NCBI GenBank assembly: GCA_031261285.1
Contig: JAISKM010000013.1
Coordinates: forward strand, 1-38,620
Source: Candidatus Symbiothrix sp.
GTDB lineage: Bacteria > Bacteroidota > Bacteroidia > Bacteroidales > Azobacteroidaceae
DNA length: 38,620 bases
Direction: 5' to 3'
The position numbers and the translations under genes are program-made. Under the pieces are notes generated by a model. The model was not told where the DNA came from. It saw only the letters and a program-made list of their open reading frames with translations, and searched no databases. Positions 6,105 to 14,822 of this stretch are shown here, in pieces (position 1 is the stretch's first letter; the number at the start of each line of letters is the position of its first letter).

Positions 6105-7853
6105 CTAATTGATCATTTGTTTCAAAAAGATTTTAAAATCTGTTTTATCGTCTATCGGGAATTTTTGTTTCAACCGGTAACGGGTGATCCGCACCGTTTC
6201 CGGTTCCACACACAGACATTCAGCCACATCCTTAATATCCATTCCGATGGCAAAACTCAAACAATATTGCATCATCAGTGCGGACAAATCCAGGCTTGTA
6301 TTGCCTTGAAGCCGTAAGAAAAACTCATTGTCGATACGTTCCAGGGTGTCCAAATAGTTGCCGGTTGCTTTAAGCCTTGGATTCAACCGGCGCTTAATCT
6401 TACTATAGGTATCCTGATAAATCGCTTGAAAAAATGGGTCGGTCACCTTAGGATTGATAAAAATTTCCTGTCCTGATATCGCTGCCACGGTTTGTGGAGA
6501 CGAATAGAGTTGAAGAGCTTCTTTAAGATGTGTGAGTTCAAGCGTTTGTGTACTTATCCGCTTTGTCATTTTGGATATTTCCTCTAATTGCATCTGATTT
6601 GTTTTAGCGGAATAACTCACCTGTTTTTCTAACCGGGCAACGTAGGTGTCCGACAATCGCCTTTTTTGAAGAAAATAGGCATAGAGAAAGATCAGTGCTA
6701 ATGTTAACAGGACAGCTATGGCTACAAACAGCCATTTCATAGTGATACTCATCGCATTGATTTTCGTCAAATGTTCAATTTGCAGTTCACGCCGTTGCAA
6801 CTCCATCTTGAAATGGAGGTTGTCCGCTAATTGACTTTCTTTGTGTACATTGACGTCGGTCATCAGTTCGTTTCGTTCCCGGTCATACGCCAACGCAAGG
6901 CGGTAATTACCCAGTTTTTCAGCTACGAGCGACAAATAATAAATGATTTCGGGATACATTGAGTGAATGCGTTTGTTGGAATATTCGTTGCGTAAAGCAT
7001 TTGCCTGCAACAAAAACGATTCGGCTTGTGTGTAATTTGTCTGCTGATAAGCCAATCGACCACGGAGCGACAAACAATTAACAAGCATGGTCGTATCCGT
7101 TGGAATTCCCCATTCTTGCGCTTTGTCAATGTAATGACCGATTTGAGTGGCTGAAGTATTACCTTTTTTGAGCATATTATCTGCCAAGCGGGCATAATTG
7201 AATGAAATACCATCTTTTTTCCGTTCATGAATATCCGAATGACGTTCAAATTGCTCGACTACTTGAAGCTCGTAAAAAATAATAGAGTCCATGAATGCCG
7301 GTTGGTCATCCCCTTTCCCAACCAATGCCGTAAAATAATACGAGTGGAGTTCGTTTAGAATAATTTTATCCAATGGATCGTCTGATTGCCATGCGATTGG
7401 TGTGGCTTTTTCAATGATGAGGTGCAGGTTTTCGGCATCTTCTTTTTGATAATACATAAATGCCAAATTGTAATAAATAGGCAGTGAAAAATAATTTTCT
7501 TCCGTCCGTTCAAACTGTGCAATCGCTTTGTAATAGTTGGTATACATTTCGAGCGGATGATTGGCTAATTCATAGTAACGGGCAAGATTTTGATAGTAAA
7601 AACCTAATAATCTATAGGCCTTGGCATCTTCCACGTATTCTAAAAGGGTTTCGGCAGAATCTAAAGCTAATTTAGCTTGGTTGGGTCTATTTTGAAGCAG
7701 CAGGTCGTTGGCAGAAGTTGCATGCGTGTAAAACCAGCGAATTTCAGGATCTTTTGTCAAATCCTGTTGAAAAGGATTGCAACTCAAGGCAGTAAGCAGC
7801 ACTATACAAGCAATAATACATGTAATTACTTGGGGACGTAAGCGTGTTTTCAT
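6105..7853 (-). CDS. TPR - transmembrane - HTH regulatory protein
   Basis: 582 residues. The N-terminus (1-25) is hydrophobic and ends in ALSC, a loose lipobox. A periplasmic helical TPR-like region (about 45-330) has pairs such as AKLALDSAETLL and TQAESFLLQANAL. A transmembrane helix spans 374-395, a cytoplasmic coiled coil about 400-450, and a C-terminal DNA-binding-like helix-turn-helix about 530-575 (MDIKDVAECLCVEPETVRIT). This layout is common among Bacteroidota one-component membrane sensors. It heads the operon with the ECF sigma factor. Confidence 0.82.
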   Translation of the reverse strand: MKTRLRPQVITCIIACIVLLTALSCNPFQQDLTKDPEIRWFYTHATSANDLLLQNRPNQAKLALDSAETLLEYVEDAKAYRLLGFYYQNLARYYELANHPLEMYTNYYKAIAQFERTEENYFSLPIYYNLAFMYYQKEDAENLHLIIEKATPIAWQSDDPLDKIILNELHSYYFTALVGKGDDQPAFMDSIIFYELQVVEQFERHSDIHERKKDGISFNYARLADNMLKKGNTSATQIGHYIDKAQEWGIPTDTTMLVNCLSLRGRLAYQQTNYTQAESFLLQANALRNEYSNKRIHSMYPEIIYYLSLVAEKLGNYRLALAYDRERNELMTDVNVHKESQLADNLHFKMELQRRELQIEHLTKINAMSITMKWLFVAIAVLLTLALIFLYAYFLQKRRLSDTYVARLEKQVSYSAKTNQMQLEEISKMTKRISTQTLELTHLKEALQLYSSPQTVAAISGQEIFINPKVTDPFFQAIYQDTYSKIKRRLNPRLKATGNYLDTLERIDNEFFLRLQGNTSLDLSALMMQYCLSFAIGMDIKDVAECLCVEPETVRITRYRLKQKFPIDDKTDFKIFLKQMIN

Positions 7854-7879
7854 AAAGGGTATCCGTATTCAATTTTGGA

Positions 7880-7887
7880 CAAAAGTA
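7880..7887 (-). promoter_or_regulatory. -7 box upstream of the TPR/HTH regulator
   Basis: TACTTTTG on the minus strand fits TAnnTTTG. It lies 26 nt before the ATG at 7853. No TTG at the usual spacing is obvious. Confidence 0.5.
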
Positions 7888-8041
7888 CGCTTTTTATTCA
7901 ATTTTAGTCTTTAGCTCGATTGAATTTAATATTTTTTAACTTATTTTTCGGGATTATTTTCTCCTAAAAGTTATACAAAAACAAATTTACGGAGTTGTTC
8001 GGCAAGTCCTAAATTAGTTGGTTTAATTTAAAAAAAATAAT

Positions 8042-8254
8042 ATGAAAAAAATGATGTTAGTAGCTGTTGTAGCAGCAGGTTCAGTGATTGGTTTGGGTTG
8101 GTCAAGTGTATCTACAACAGCCTCAGTAGCAGATAATGCGGCTGCAACGGAAGAGGTAACTACTTCAGCAGCGGAAACTGATTTGCAAGGTAAATCAACA
8201 ACGGGAACGATGCCGGTAAAGCAAGCTCCTTCATTGGAATATTTGCTGCGCTAA
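8042..8254 (+). CDS. Small secreted protein (hypothetical)
   Basis: A 70-residue protein: a clear signal peptide (MKKMMLVAVVAAGSVIGLGW), then a low-complexity Ala/Thr/Ser-rich mature part and the C-terminus PSLEYLLR. I do not recognise a family. Its codon use and the long untranslated A-rich run before the ATG resemble its neighbours. It lies upstream of the DUF1573 gene, which has its own promoter. Small exported proteins of this kind are common in Bacteroidales and mostly uncharacterised. Confidence 0.6.
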   Translation: MKKMMLVAVVAAGSVIGLGWSSVSTTASVADNAAATEEVTTSAAETDLQGKSTTGTMPVKQAPSLEYLLR

Positions 8255-8274
8255 AAAAATAATTGCGGTTTTAT

Positions 8275-8305
8275 TTGGATAATCAAAAATAAAGTTGTAT
8301 TTTTG
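8275..8305 (+). promoter_or_regulatory. Promoter of the DUF1573 gene
   Basis: TTG (8275-8277), 20 nt, TATTTTTG (8298-8305). The predicted leader of about 60 nt contains a palindromic element at 8313-8339. Confidence 0.7.
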
Positions 8306-8312
8306 CATATCC

Positions 8313-8339
8313 GTAGGGCGACTTTTACGGTCGCCCTAC
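8313..8339. repeat. GTAGGGCGAC palindromic element in an untranslated leader
   Basis: GTAGGGCGAC, a loop, GTCGCCCTAC: a perfect 10-bp stem. It is the same family as the copy translated inside hisF at 2977-3023. Confidence 0.8.
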
Positions 8340-8370
8340 TACGTATGTAAAATTTAAAAATAAAAAAATA

Positions 8371-8775
8371 ATGAAAAAATTAATTTTATTTGTAGCTATT
8401 GCTGTTATGGGATTAACAGCGGCTAACACGCTATCTTATGCAACACCTCAGACGGCACAAGAGACAAAAGTAGTGTCTGTAGACCGTCCAGTACATGATT
8501 TCGGTACCGTTCAGGAAACAGCGGGTGATGTTAAAACAGTGTTTTATGTGATCAATAACACCGGTGCACCAATCATGATCACCAATGTGAAAACGACTTG
8601 CGGTTGCACCGTTCCCGCGTGGACAAAAACTCCAATCGAACCGGGCAAAAAAGGTGAAATCGCCGTAACATACAGCACAAAAGACCGTCCGGGTCCGTTC
8701 GACAAAGAAATCACCATCCTCACCAGTGGTGAACCAAACACACTAAAAGTACACATCAAAGGCACCGTCCAATAA
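8371..8775 (+). CDS. DUF1573 domain exported protein
   Basis: 134 residues with a signal peptide (MKKLILFVAIAVMGLTAANT, cut near ATP at about 25) and one DUF1573 immunoglobulin-like domain. Family hallmarks are HDFGTV, FYVINNTGAPI, the VKTTCGCTVP motif and IKGTVQ at the end. The domain is very common in Bacteroidota and related to ASPM/SPD-2/Hydin Ig folds. A periplasmic or surface role is likely; the precise function is unknown. Confidence 0.88.
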   Translation: MKKLILFVAIAVMGLTAANTLSYATPQTAQETKVVSVDRPVHDFGTVQETAGDVKTVFYVINNTGAPIMITNVKTTCGCTVPAWTKTPIEPGKKGEIAVTYSTKDRPGPFDKEITILTSGEPNTLKVHIKGTVQ

Positions 8776-8865
8776 TAATGATTAATGGTTAATTGTTAAT
8801 GGTTAATTGTTAATTGTCATGAGATTTCGTAATTGACCATTAACAATTAACAATTAACAATTATT
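8776..8865. repeat. Inverted pair of TTAATGG/TTAATTG heptamer arrays
   Basis: The left half repeats TTAATGG and TTAATTG units; the right half carries their complements (CCATTAA, CAATTAA), with a short centre near 8818-8835. The transcript can fold into one long A-U hairpin between the DUF1573 stop and galK. The same arrangement recurs at 16840-16925. Confidence 0.75.
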
Positions 8866-8881
8866 ATTTTATTATTTTATT

Positions 8882-10024
8882 ATGAAAGAAAAAATACAAA
8901 AAGTATTTAAAGAAAAATTTGGAGACGGCGGCATGACCTACACGTCCCCCGGTCGTATCAATTTGATTGGCGAACACACCGATTACAATGGCGGATTTGT
9001 GCTCCCGGGCGCGATTGACAAAGCCATGTATGCCGTTGTCAAGCCCAATGGCACCGATAAGGTGCGTGCATTCGCAGCCGATTTGAACGAATCGTCTGAA
9101 TTTGGTTTGGAAGAAAAAGATAAACCCCAAGAAGGCTTTGCTAAATACATTTTCGGTGTAGCGCGCGAAATGATTAAGCGCGGTAAATCCATCCCCGGAT
9201 TTGACATCGTCATCTCAGGCGATGTACCCCTGGGCGCAGGCATGTCGTCATCGGCAGCACTGGAAAGCGCAGTAGGCTATGCCTTAAACGATCAATACAA
9301 GTTAGGCTTCACTCGCCCGGAATTGGCGACCATCGGACAATCTACCGAGCACAACTATGTGGGCGTGAAATGTGGCATCATGGACCAGTTCGCTTCCTGC
9401 ATGGGAAAAGAAGGCTCGCTGATTCGTTTGGATTGCCGTTCATTGGAACATCAATACGTGCCGTTCGATCCGAAAGGCTATCAATTAGTGCTTCTGAACA
9501 CTTGTGTGACGCATGAATTGGCATCGTCGGCTTACAACAAACGTCGCGAATCGTGCGAACGCGTGGTGGAAGCGATTGCAAAAAAACACCCCGAAGTCAA
9601 ATTGTTGCGTGATGCAAACTTGGATCAGTTGAAAGAGGTGAAAGACCAAGTGAGCGCAGAAGATTACATGCGTGCAGAATTTGTGATTGAAGAAATCCAA
9701 CGCTTGCTCGACACGTGCGCCGCCCTCGAAAAAGGCGATTACGCGACGGTCGGCAAAAAAATGTATGCGACCCACGAAGGTTTGAGCAAAAAATACGAAG
9801 TCAGTTGTCCGGAATTGGACTTCTTGAACGACCAGGCGAAAGTAGCCGGCGTCACCGGCTCACGCGTGATGGGCGGTGGTTTCGGCGGGTGCACCATCAA
9901 CTTAGTCAAAGACGACTTGAAAGATAAATTCGTAAAAGAAGCGTCTGCAGCCTACGAAAAGAAATTTGGCATCAAGCCGAAAGTCTACGACGTAGTCATC
10001 AAAGACGGTGCCCGGAAATTGTAA
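8882..10024 (+). CDS. galK: Galactokinase
   Basis: A 380-residue GHMP kinase that phosphorylates galactose at C1 with ATP, the first Leloir-pathway step, in the cytoplasm. The galactokinase signature GRINLIGEHTDYNGG is at 24-38, the GHMP ATP-binding loop GDVPLGAGMSSSAALE near 114-129, the catalytic-base region KCGIMDQFAS near 164-173, and the C-terminal GSRVMGGGFGGCTI near 325-338. Length is normal. No galT or galE neighbour is in the window. Confidence 0.96.
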   Translation: MKEKIQKVFKEKFGDGGMTYTSPGRINLIGEHTDYNGGFVLPGAIDKAMYAVVKPNGTDKVRAFAADLNESSEFGLEEKDKPQEGFAKYIFGVAREMIKRGKSIPGFDIVISGDVPLGAGMSSSAALESAVGYALNDQYKLGFTRPELATIGQSTEHNYVGVKCGIMDQFASCMGKEGSLIRLDCRSLEHQYVPFDPKGYQLVLLNTCVTHELASSAYNKRRESCERVVEAIAKKHPEVKLLRDANLDQLKEVKDQVSAEDYMRAEFVIEEIQRLLDTCAALEKGDYATVGKKMYATHEGLSKKYEVSCPELDFLNDQAKVAGVTGSRVMGGGFGGCTINLVKDDLKDKFVKEASAAYEKKFGIKPKVYDVVIKDGARKL

Positions 10025-10050
10025 TTTTTTTATATAATATAAATATGTGT

Positions 10051-10078
10051 GTAGGGGCCGAAAATTTTCTGCCCCTAT
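10051..10078. terminator. Palindrome between galK and the RhuM-like gene
   Basis: TAGGGGC (10052-10058) pairs with GCCCCTA (10071-10077) across a 12-nt loop. It lies between two converging genes and so probably stops transcription from both sides. The arms match the GTAGGGGC repeat family. There is no long U tract on the galK side. Confidence 0.5.
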
Positions 10079-10083
10079 ATTGG

Positions 10084-10929
10084 TTATTTGCGCCGCTGAT
10101 GTAAGTTGTATAATAACTCTTTTCCTTTCAACCCCATCTTTGTAAAAGCAACTAATTTCTTGCCTAAGTCTTTAAGCGATGCACCAATATGATACACCTC
10201 GTCATCAATAATCAGAAAGCGATCGTGTACATTTGTAACTATTTCGATGGCAATTGGAGAATATTGCTCTTGATGTTTTGTTAAATCGAGTTTGAATTGT
10301 GGTGATATTTTTGGAGTATAGATGGTCGCTTTTACGCCTTTTACACGTTTGGAAAGCAATAATAGTACGTTCTCGTCGATATAATTATCTATTAAAATAA
10401 TCGTATTTGTTGCAGATTTTATCAAATTGGATGCAAAGGTGTAGGCATCAAACACTTGCCCGTCGTAGAAAATTCCTTCCATTGGAGGCAAAGATTTATT
10501 GACAAACAAATCAATTTTGTTTTCGGTTTTGGTCACTCGCTGCTCAATCTGTTCAAAGCGTTGATTCACGGCGTAACCTTTTAGAATATAATCCTTTAGA
10601 ACACTAGTTGCCCAGATACGAAATTGTGTTGCATGGATGGAATTTACCCGATAACCAACAGAAAGTATTGCATCTAAATTGTAATATTTTGTCTGATATG
10701 CTTGTTTGCCATCATTACCCATATATTCCAAAATGGAATATGTGCTGTTTTCATCTAATTCTCCCGAATCATAAATGTTTTTTAGATGTTTAGAAATAGC
10801 CGGTTGTTTAACACCGAACAACTCTGCTATTTTCGTTTGTGTTAGCCATACTGTCTCGTTCCCTACTCTCACGGCTAGCCTAATAGAACTATTGGTCTGA
10901 TAGAATACAATTTCATCTTTCTTGTTCAT
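10084..10929 (-). CDS. RhuM-family protein with PLD-like C-terminal domain
   Basis: 281 residues from ATG 10929. An upstream in-frame extension to 11118 is A/T-rich and not protein-like. The N-terminal RhuM-type region has a winged-helix-like segment (VWLTQTKIAELFGVKQPAIS) followed by YSILEYMGNDGKQAYQTKYY and IHATQFRIWATSVLKDYILKGYA in two adjoining blocks. The C-terminal part (about 165-281) resembles a degenerate phospholipase-D/nuclease half-site: TIILIDNYIDENVL, then VHDRFLIIDDEVYHIGASL, where HxR...D replaces the canonical HxK...D. Such genes are common in accessory regions. The biochemical role is unproven. It sits directly upstream of nuoM on the other strand. Confidence 0.8.
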   Translation of the reverse strand: MNKKDEIVFYQTNSSIRLAVRVGNETVWLTQTKIAELFGVKQPAISKHLKNIYDSGELDENSTYSILEYMGNDGKQAYQTKYYNLDAILSVGYRVNSIHATQFRIWATSVLKDYILKGYAVNQRFEQIEQRVTKTENKIDLFVNKSLPPMEGIFYDGQVFDAYTFASNLIKSATNTIILIDNYIDENVLLLLSKRVKGVKATIYTPKISPQFKLDLTKHQEQYSPIAIEIVTNVHDRFLIIDDEVYHIGASLKDLGKKLVAFTKMGLKGKELLYNLHQRRK

Positions 10930-11136
10930 AATCAGTTGTTTAATTTGCGTTTTAATTAAAAATATTTTGCAAATATTTTGCAAAGTAATAAATAAAATCT
11001 CAAATAAACAAGTGAAATTCGTAAAAATTGTCACGCAAATAGAGTAAGGTTTTATTTTTTTGCATTGACTAATGGAATTTAAGATAAAAAAGAAATTTTT
11101 CTCGAAAAAAATAAGCAAAAAATGAAAAAAAAGTTG

Positions 11137-11144
11137 TAAATTTG
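11137..11144 (+). promoter_or_regulatory. -7 box upstream of nuoM
   Basis: TAAATTTG matches TAnnTTTG and implies a leader of about 45 nt. No clear -33 TTG is visible. A local promoter makes sense because nuoM is not preceded by nuoL here. Confidence 0.5.
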
Positions 11145-11193
11145 CACCCGAAAATGGGCAAAGAATTTTAGGATTGAAAAATTTGATTGTTTT

Positions 11194-12672
11194 ATGAATA
11201 TATTGAGTTTATTTGTAGCAGTACCGGTGCTGATGATTTTGTCTTTGTTTTTGTGCAAAGGCATGAAATCGGTGCGGGGGGTCATGATCACCGGAGCGTC
11301 TGTGTTGGTGGTGCTGACCGGCATTTTGGCAACACTTTTTCTGCAAGAACGCGCAGCCGGCAATACGGCGACAATGTTGTTCACATCCTCTACAACGTGG
11401 TATGAACCGCTAAATATCGCTTACGCTGTGGGTGTCGATGGCATTTCGGTGCTGATGATTGCGCTGTCGTCGATTATCGTGTTCACGGGCGTGTTTTCGT
11501 CGTGGAACATGAAGATGGCGAAGGAATATTTTATGTGGTATTGCCTCCTGGCGGTGGGCGTGTTTGGGTTCTTTATCTCGATTGATTTGTTCACGATGTT
11601 CATGTTTTACGAGGTTGCGCTGATTCCGATGTACCTGCTCATCGGGCACTGGGGCACGGGCAACAAAGAATATTCGGCGATGAAGCTGACGCTGATGTTA
11701 ATGGGTGGTTCGGCGTTTTTGATGGTTGGCATCATCGGCATTTATTACGCTGCCGGTCACTCAACGATGAATTTGCTGGAACTCGCACAACTCAACATCC
11801 CGATTGAATACCAACGCTGGTTGTTTCCGGCTACATTCTTGGGTTTTGGGGTTTTGGGCGCGATGTTTCCCTTTCATACTTGGTCGCCCGACGGTCACGC
11901 GTGTGCGCCAACGGCGGTTTCCATGCTCCACGCAGGGGTTTTGATGAAACTGGGAGGCTACGGCTGTTTCCGTGTAGCGATGTATTTGATGCCCGAAGCA
12001 GTGAACGAATTGGGTTGGATTTTCTTGATTTTGACCGGTTTCAGTGTGGTCTATGGCGGTTTGAGTGCTGTGGTGCAGACTGACTTGAAATACATTAACG
12101 CTTATTCGTCGGTGTCGCACTGCGGATTGGTGTTATTTGCGCTCTTGATGTTTAATCAAACGGCGATGACCGGTGCGGTGATGCAGATGTTGTCGCACGG
12201 GTTGATGACGGCACTTTTCTTTGCGATTATCGGATTAATCTATGGACGCACGCACACGCGTGACATTCGGGAGTTGGGCGGACTGATGCAAATCATGCCG
12301 TTTGCCTCTGTGGCGTACGTGATTGCGGGTTTTGCCTCGTTGGGATTGCCCGGATTAAGCGGTTTTGTGGCTGAAATGACGATTTTCGTGGGAGCGTTTC
12401 AACACGCAGATTTATTCCACCGCGCTTTGACGATTTTTGCGTGCTGCACGATTGTTATCACGGCGGTTTATATCCTGCGCACAGTCGGAAAAATCCTCTA
12501 CGGACCGGTTCACAACCCCGAACACAGCAAATTAACAGATGCAGCCTGGTTTGAAAAAGTATCGCTGGTAGGCTTAATCGTAGCAATCGCCTTCATAGGT
12601 TGCTATCCGTCAGGCGTATCAGACATCATCAACAATAGTGTGTCGCCGATAATAGAGAAATTAAACATATAA
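11194..12672 (+). CDS. nuoM: NADH-quinone oxidoreductase subunit M
   Basis: A 492-residue polytopic membrane protein of complex I, one of the antiporter-like proton-pumping subunits. Conserved segments include the TM5 glutamate in MFMFYEVALIPMYLLIG (E140), the FPFHTWSPDGHACAPTAVS block, KLGGYGCFR and DLKYINAYSSVSH. Length and motifs are normal. It is followed by nuoN 118 nt later, but nuoA-L are absent from the window, so the usual nuo operon has been split here. Confidence 0.95.
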   Translation: MNILSLFVAVPVLMILSLFLCKGMKSVRGVMITGASVLVVLTGILATLFLQERAAGNTATMLFTSSTTWYEPLNIAYAVGVDGISVLMIALSSIIVFTGVFSSWNMKMAKEYFMWYCLLAVGVFGFFISIDLFTMFMFYEVALIPMYLLIGHWGTGNKEYSAMKLTLMLMGGSAFLMVGIIGIYYAAGHSTMNLLELAQLNIPIEYQRWLFPATFLGFGVLGAMFPFHTWSPDGHACAPTAVSMLHAGVLMKLGGYGCFRVAMYLMPEAVNELGWIFLILTGFSVVYGGLSAVVQTDLKYINAYSSVSHCGLVLFALLMFNQTAMTGAVMQMLSHGLMTALFFAIIGLIYGRTHTRDIRELGGLMQIMPFASVAYVIAGFASLGLPGLSGFVAEMTIFVGAFQHADLFHRALTIFACCTIVITAVYILRTVGKILYGPVHNPEHSKLTDAAWFEKVSLVGLIVAIAFIGCYPSGVSDIINNSVSPIIEKLNI

Positions 12673-12687
12673 TGTTAATGGTTGTTT

Positions 12688-12755
12688 GACCCCTACGGGG
12701 TCAGATGTTTATAGAATAACATTTTTTGCTATAAACATGCGACCCCATAGGGGTC
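12688..12755. repeat. Compound palindrome between nuoM and nuoN
   Basis: GACCCC-TAC-GGGGTC (12688-12702) and GACCCC-ATA-GGGGTC (12741-12755) are each hairpins. Between them ATGTTTATAG (12705-12714) pairs with CTATAAACAT (12729-12738). The unit can fold as one long hairpin or as a cross. It lies inside the nuoMN transcript and may stabilise or attenuate it. Confidence 0.8.
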
Positions 12756-12790
12756 GAACATAATTTTTAATTTTTAATTTTTAATTGAAA

Positions 12791-14251
12791 ATGGATTTTA
12801 GTAATTTTTTATATTTAGGACAAGAAGCAGGATTGGTAATCCTGTTTGTATTCTTGTTTTTGTACGATACGTTCGCCTCCGAAAACGGTAAAACACAATT
12901 TCAGGCGATTGCTGTGACGTTGTTTGCTGCTCTCACGGCATTCGGATTGGCTGAATCGTATTGTCCGTTCTTTCAAGGCGGTTCGGAAACGGCGTTTGGC
13001 GGCATGTTTGTCCGCTCCGATCTGACCGTATTCATGAAAAATATACTGAATGTGACCACGCTGATGGTGTTTTTGCAAGCCAATGGCTGGCTGAAATCCA
13101 AAGAAACGGCGGTGCGTCAGGGCGAATTTTACACCATCACGCTCATCACACTGTTGGGCATGTATTTGATGATTTCCGCGAACAATTTCATGCTATTATA
13201 TATAGGTATGGAAACGGCATCCTTGCCGCTTGCATGCTTGTGTGCTTACAATAAATCAAACGGGAAATCAGCTGAAGCAGGTGTGAAATACGTGTTTATC
13301 TCCGCGTTGAGTTCGGGAATCATGCTCTTTGGTTTGTCGTTTTTGTACGGCGCGCTGGGCAGTTTCTACTACGCCGACATGGCTGCAAATATAGTGAGTA
13401 CAGGCTTTAACGAACTGATTATCGCAGGCTTTGTATTTTTCTTTGCCGGATTGGGCTTCAAACTATCATTAGTTCCGTTCCACTTGTGGACGGCGGATGT
13501 TTACGAAGGTGCACCCACGAGCGTCACAGCCTATTTGTCCGTCGCGTCAAAAGGAGCTGCGGCTTTCGCGTTGATTTTCGCGTTGTATGAAGTCTTTGCA
13601 CCGTTGCAAGAAGTTTGGATTAACATTATTTGGTGGCTCACCGTCATCACGATTACGCTCGGTAACCTGTTTGCCATCCGACAGAAAGACATCAAACGCT
13701 TTTTTGCGTTTTCGTCTATTTCGCAAGCGGGCTATATCATGCTGGGAATCATTGCAGGAACGACCCAAGGGATGATTGCCATGATTTTCTTTGTGCTGGT
13801 CTACCTGTTTTCTAACATGGCAGCGTTTGGCGTGATTTCGGCAGTGGAAAATAAGAATGGCGGCGACACGCGCATCACGGCGTTCAACGGATTGTATAAA
13901 ACCAATCCGCGATTGGCGTTGGTGATGATGCTCGCGGTGTTTTCACTGGGTGGTATTCCCACGTTAGCAGGCTTTTTCAGTAAATTCTTCATCTTTATGG
14001 CAGCAGCCCAGCAGGGACAGTATATTTTGGTGTTTATCGCCCTCTTAAATACGGTGGTTTCACTCTTTTACTACCTGCTCATCATCAAGGCAATGTTTAT
14101 TCACGAGCCGGAAAGCGATGCGGTGGGTGCGTTCAAAAATAACAGCTACAACAATGCCAGTCTGCTCTTTTGCGTGGCAGGTTTGTTAGTGATTGGATTT
14201 ATTAGTTGCATTTATAGCTACATCGGAACGATTTCGTTTGGCATAGCATAA
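12791..14251 (+). CDS. nuoN: NADH-quinone oxidoreductase subunit N
   Basis: A 486-residue polytopic subunit of complex I, homologous to NuoL and NuoM. Conserved features are LLYIGMETASLPLACL (TM5 Glu), GLGFKLSLVPFHLWTADVYE, GAPTSVTAYLSVASK, and the RQKDIKRFFAFSSISQAGY block. The start is ATG 12791 after a run of AATTTTT repeats; an in-frame TTG six bases earlier is less likely. It ends 4 nt before the DUF1599 gene, suggesting co-transcription. Confidence 0.95.
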   Translation: MDFSNFLYLGQEAGLVILFVFLFLYDTFASENGKTQFQAIAVTLFAALTAFGLAESYCPFFQGGSETAFGGMFVRSDLTVFMKNILNVTTLMVFLQANGWLKSKETAVRQGEFYTITLITLLGMYLMISANNFMLLYIGMETASLPLACLCAYNKSNGKSAEAGVKYVFISALSSGIMLFGLSFLYGALGSFYYADMAANIVSTGFNELIIAGFVFFFAGLGFKLSLVPFHLWTADVYEGAPTSVTAYLSVASKGAAAFALIFALYEVFAPLQEVWINIIWWLTVITITLGNLFAIRQKDIKRFFAFSSISQAGYIMLGIIAGTTQGMIAMIFFVLVYLFSNMAAFGVISAVENKNGGDTRITAFNGLYKTNPRLALVMMLAVFSLGGIPTLAGFFSKFFIFMAAAQQGQYILVFIALLNTVVSLFYYLLIIKAMFIHEPESDAVGAFKNNSYNNASLLFCVAGLLVIGFISCIYSYIGTISFGIA

Positions 14252-14255
14252 AAAT

Positions 14256-14822
14256 ATGAAAACAGAAGAACAGTTTGAACACGTGATTGGCATCTGCCGT
14301 AGTTTGTTTGAGAAAAAACTCAAAGATTATGGTGCATCGTGGCGCATTATGCGTCCGCAATCAATTACGGATCAGCTGTTTATAAAAGCAAAACGCATCC
14401 GTAGTCTGGAAACGAAAGGCGTGAATAAGGTAGACGAAGGCATCGAGCCGGAGTTTATTGCGATTGTCAATTATGGTGTGATTGGGTTGATTCAGCTGGA
14501 GTTAGGATTTGCAGATAAGGTGGATATTTCTCAAGCAAAGGCAATTGAACTGTACGACAAACACATCACCGCCACCAAAGAGTTGATGTATGCTAAAAAT
14601 CACGACTACGATGAGGCGTGGCGAGGGATGCGGGTGAGTTCGTACACTGATTTTATCCTCACAAAAATCAATCGCACGAAAGAGATTGAGGCAAATGAAG
14701 GACAAACGCTGACATCGGAAGGCATTGACGCCAACTATATGGATATGATTAATTATGCGTTGTTTGCTTTGATTAAGAAGTTAGAGAAGTTAAAGGAGTT
14801 AGATAAGAGAGAAGTTAAATAG
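14256..14822 (+). CDS. DUF1599 (nucleotide modification associated domain) protein
   Basis: A 188-residue protein made of two copies of the DUF1599 unit. Copy one (about 8-85) reads CRSLFEKKLKDYGASWRIMR ... IKAKRIRSLE. Copy two (about 103-180) reads TKELMYAKNHDYDEAWRGMR ... LTKINRTKEIE. Repeated K-DY-A-WR-MR blocks and a following NYG/NYA-L helix define the family, which is predicted to be nucleotide-related but not experimentally assigned here. The C-terminal KLEKLKELDKREVK is encoded by a GTTAGAGAAG-type simple repeat that continues past the stop. It is probably translated from the nuoMN transcript. Confidence 0.85.
   Translation: MKTEEQFEHVIGICRSLFEKKLKDYGASWRIMRPQSITDQLFIKAKRIRSLETKGVNKVDEGIEPEFIAIVNYGVIGLIQLELGFADKVDISQAKAIELYDKHITATKELMYAKNHDYDEAWRGMRVSSYTDFILTKINRTKEIEANEGQTLTSEGIDANYMDMINYALFALIKKLEKLKELDKREVK

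Noticed and set aside
10930..11118. 63-residue N-terminal extension of the RhuM-like protein
   Set aside because: Phe/Ile/Lys-rich translation of A/T-rich spacer; the conserved protein begins at ATG 10929.
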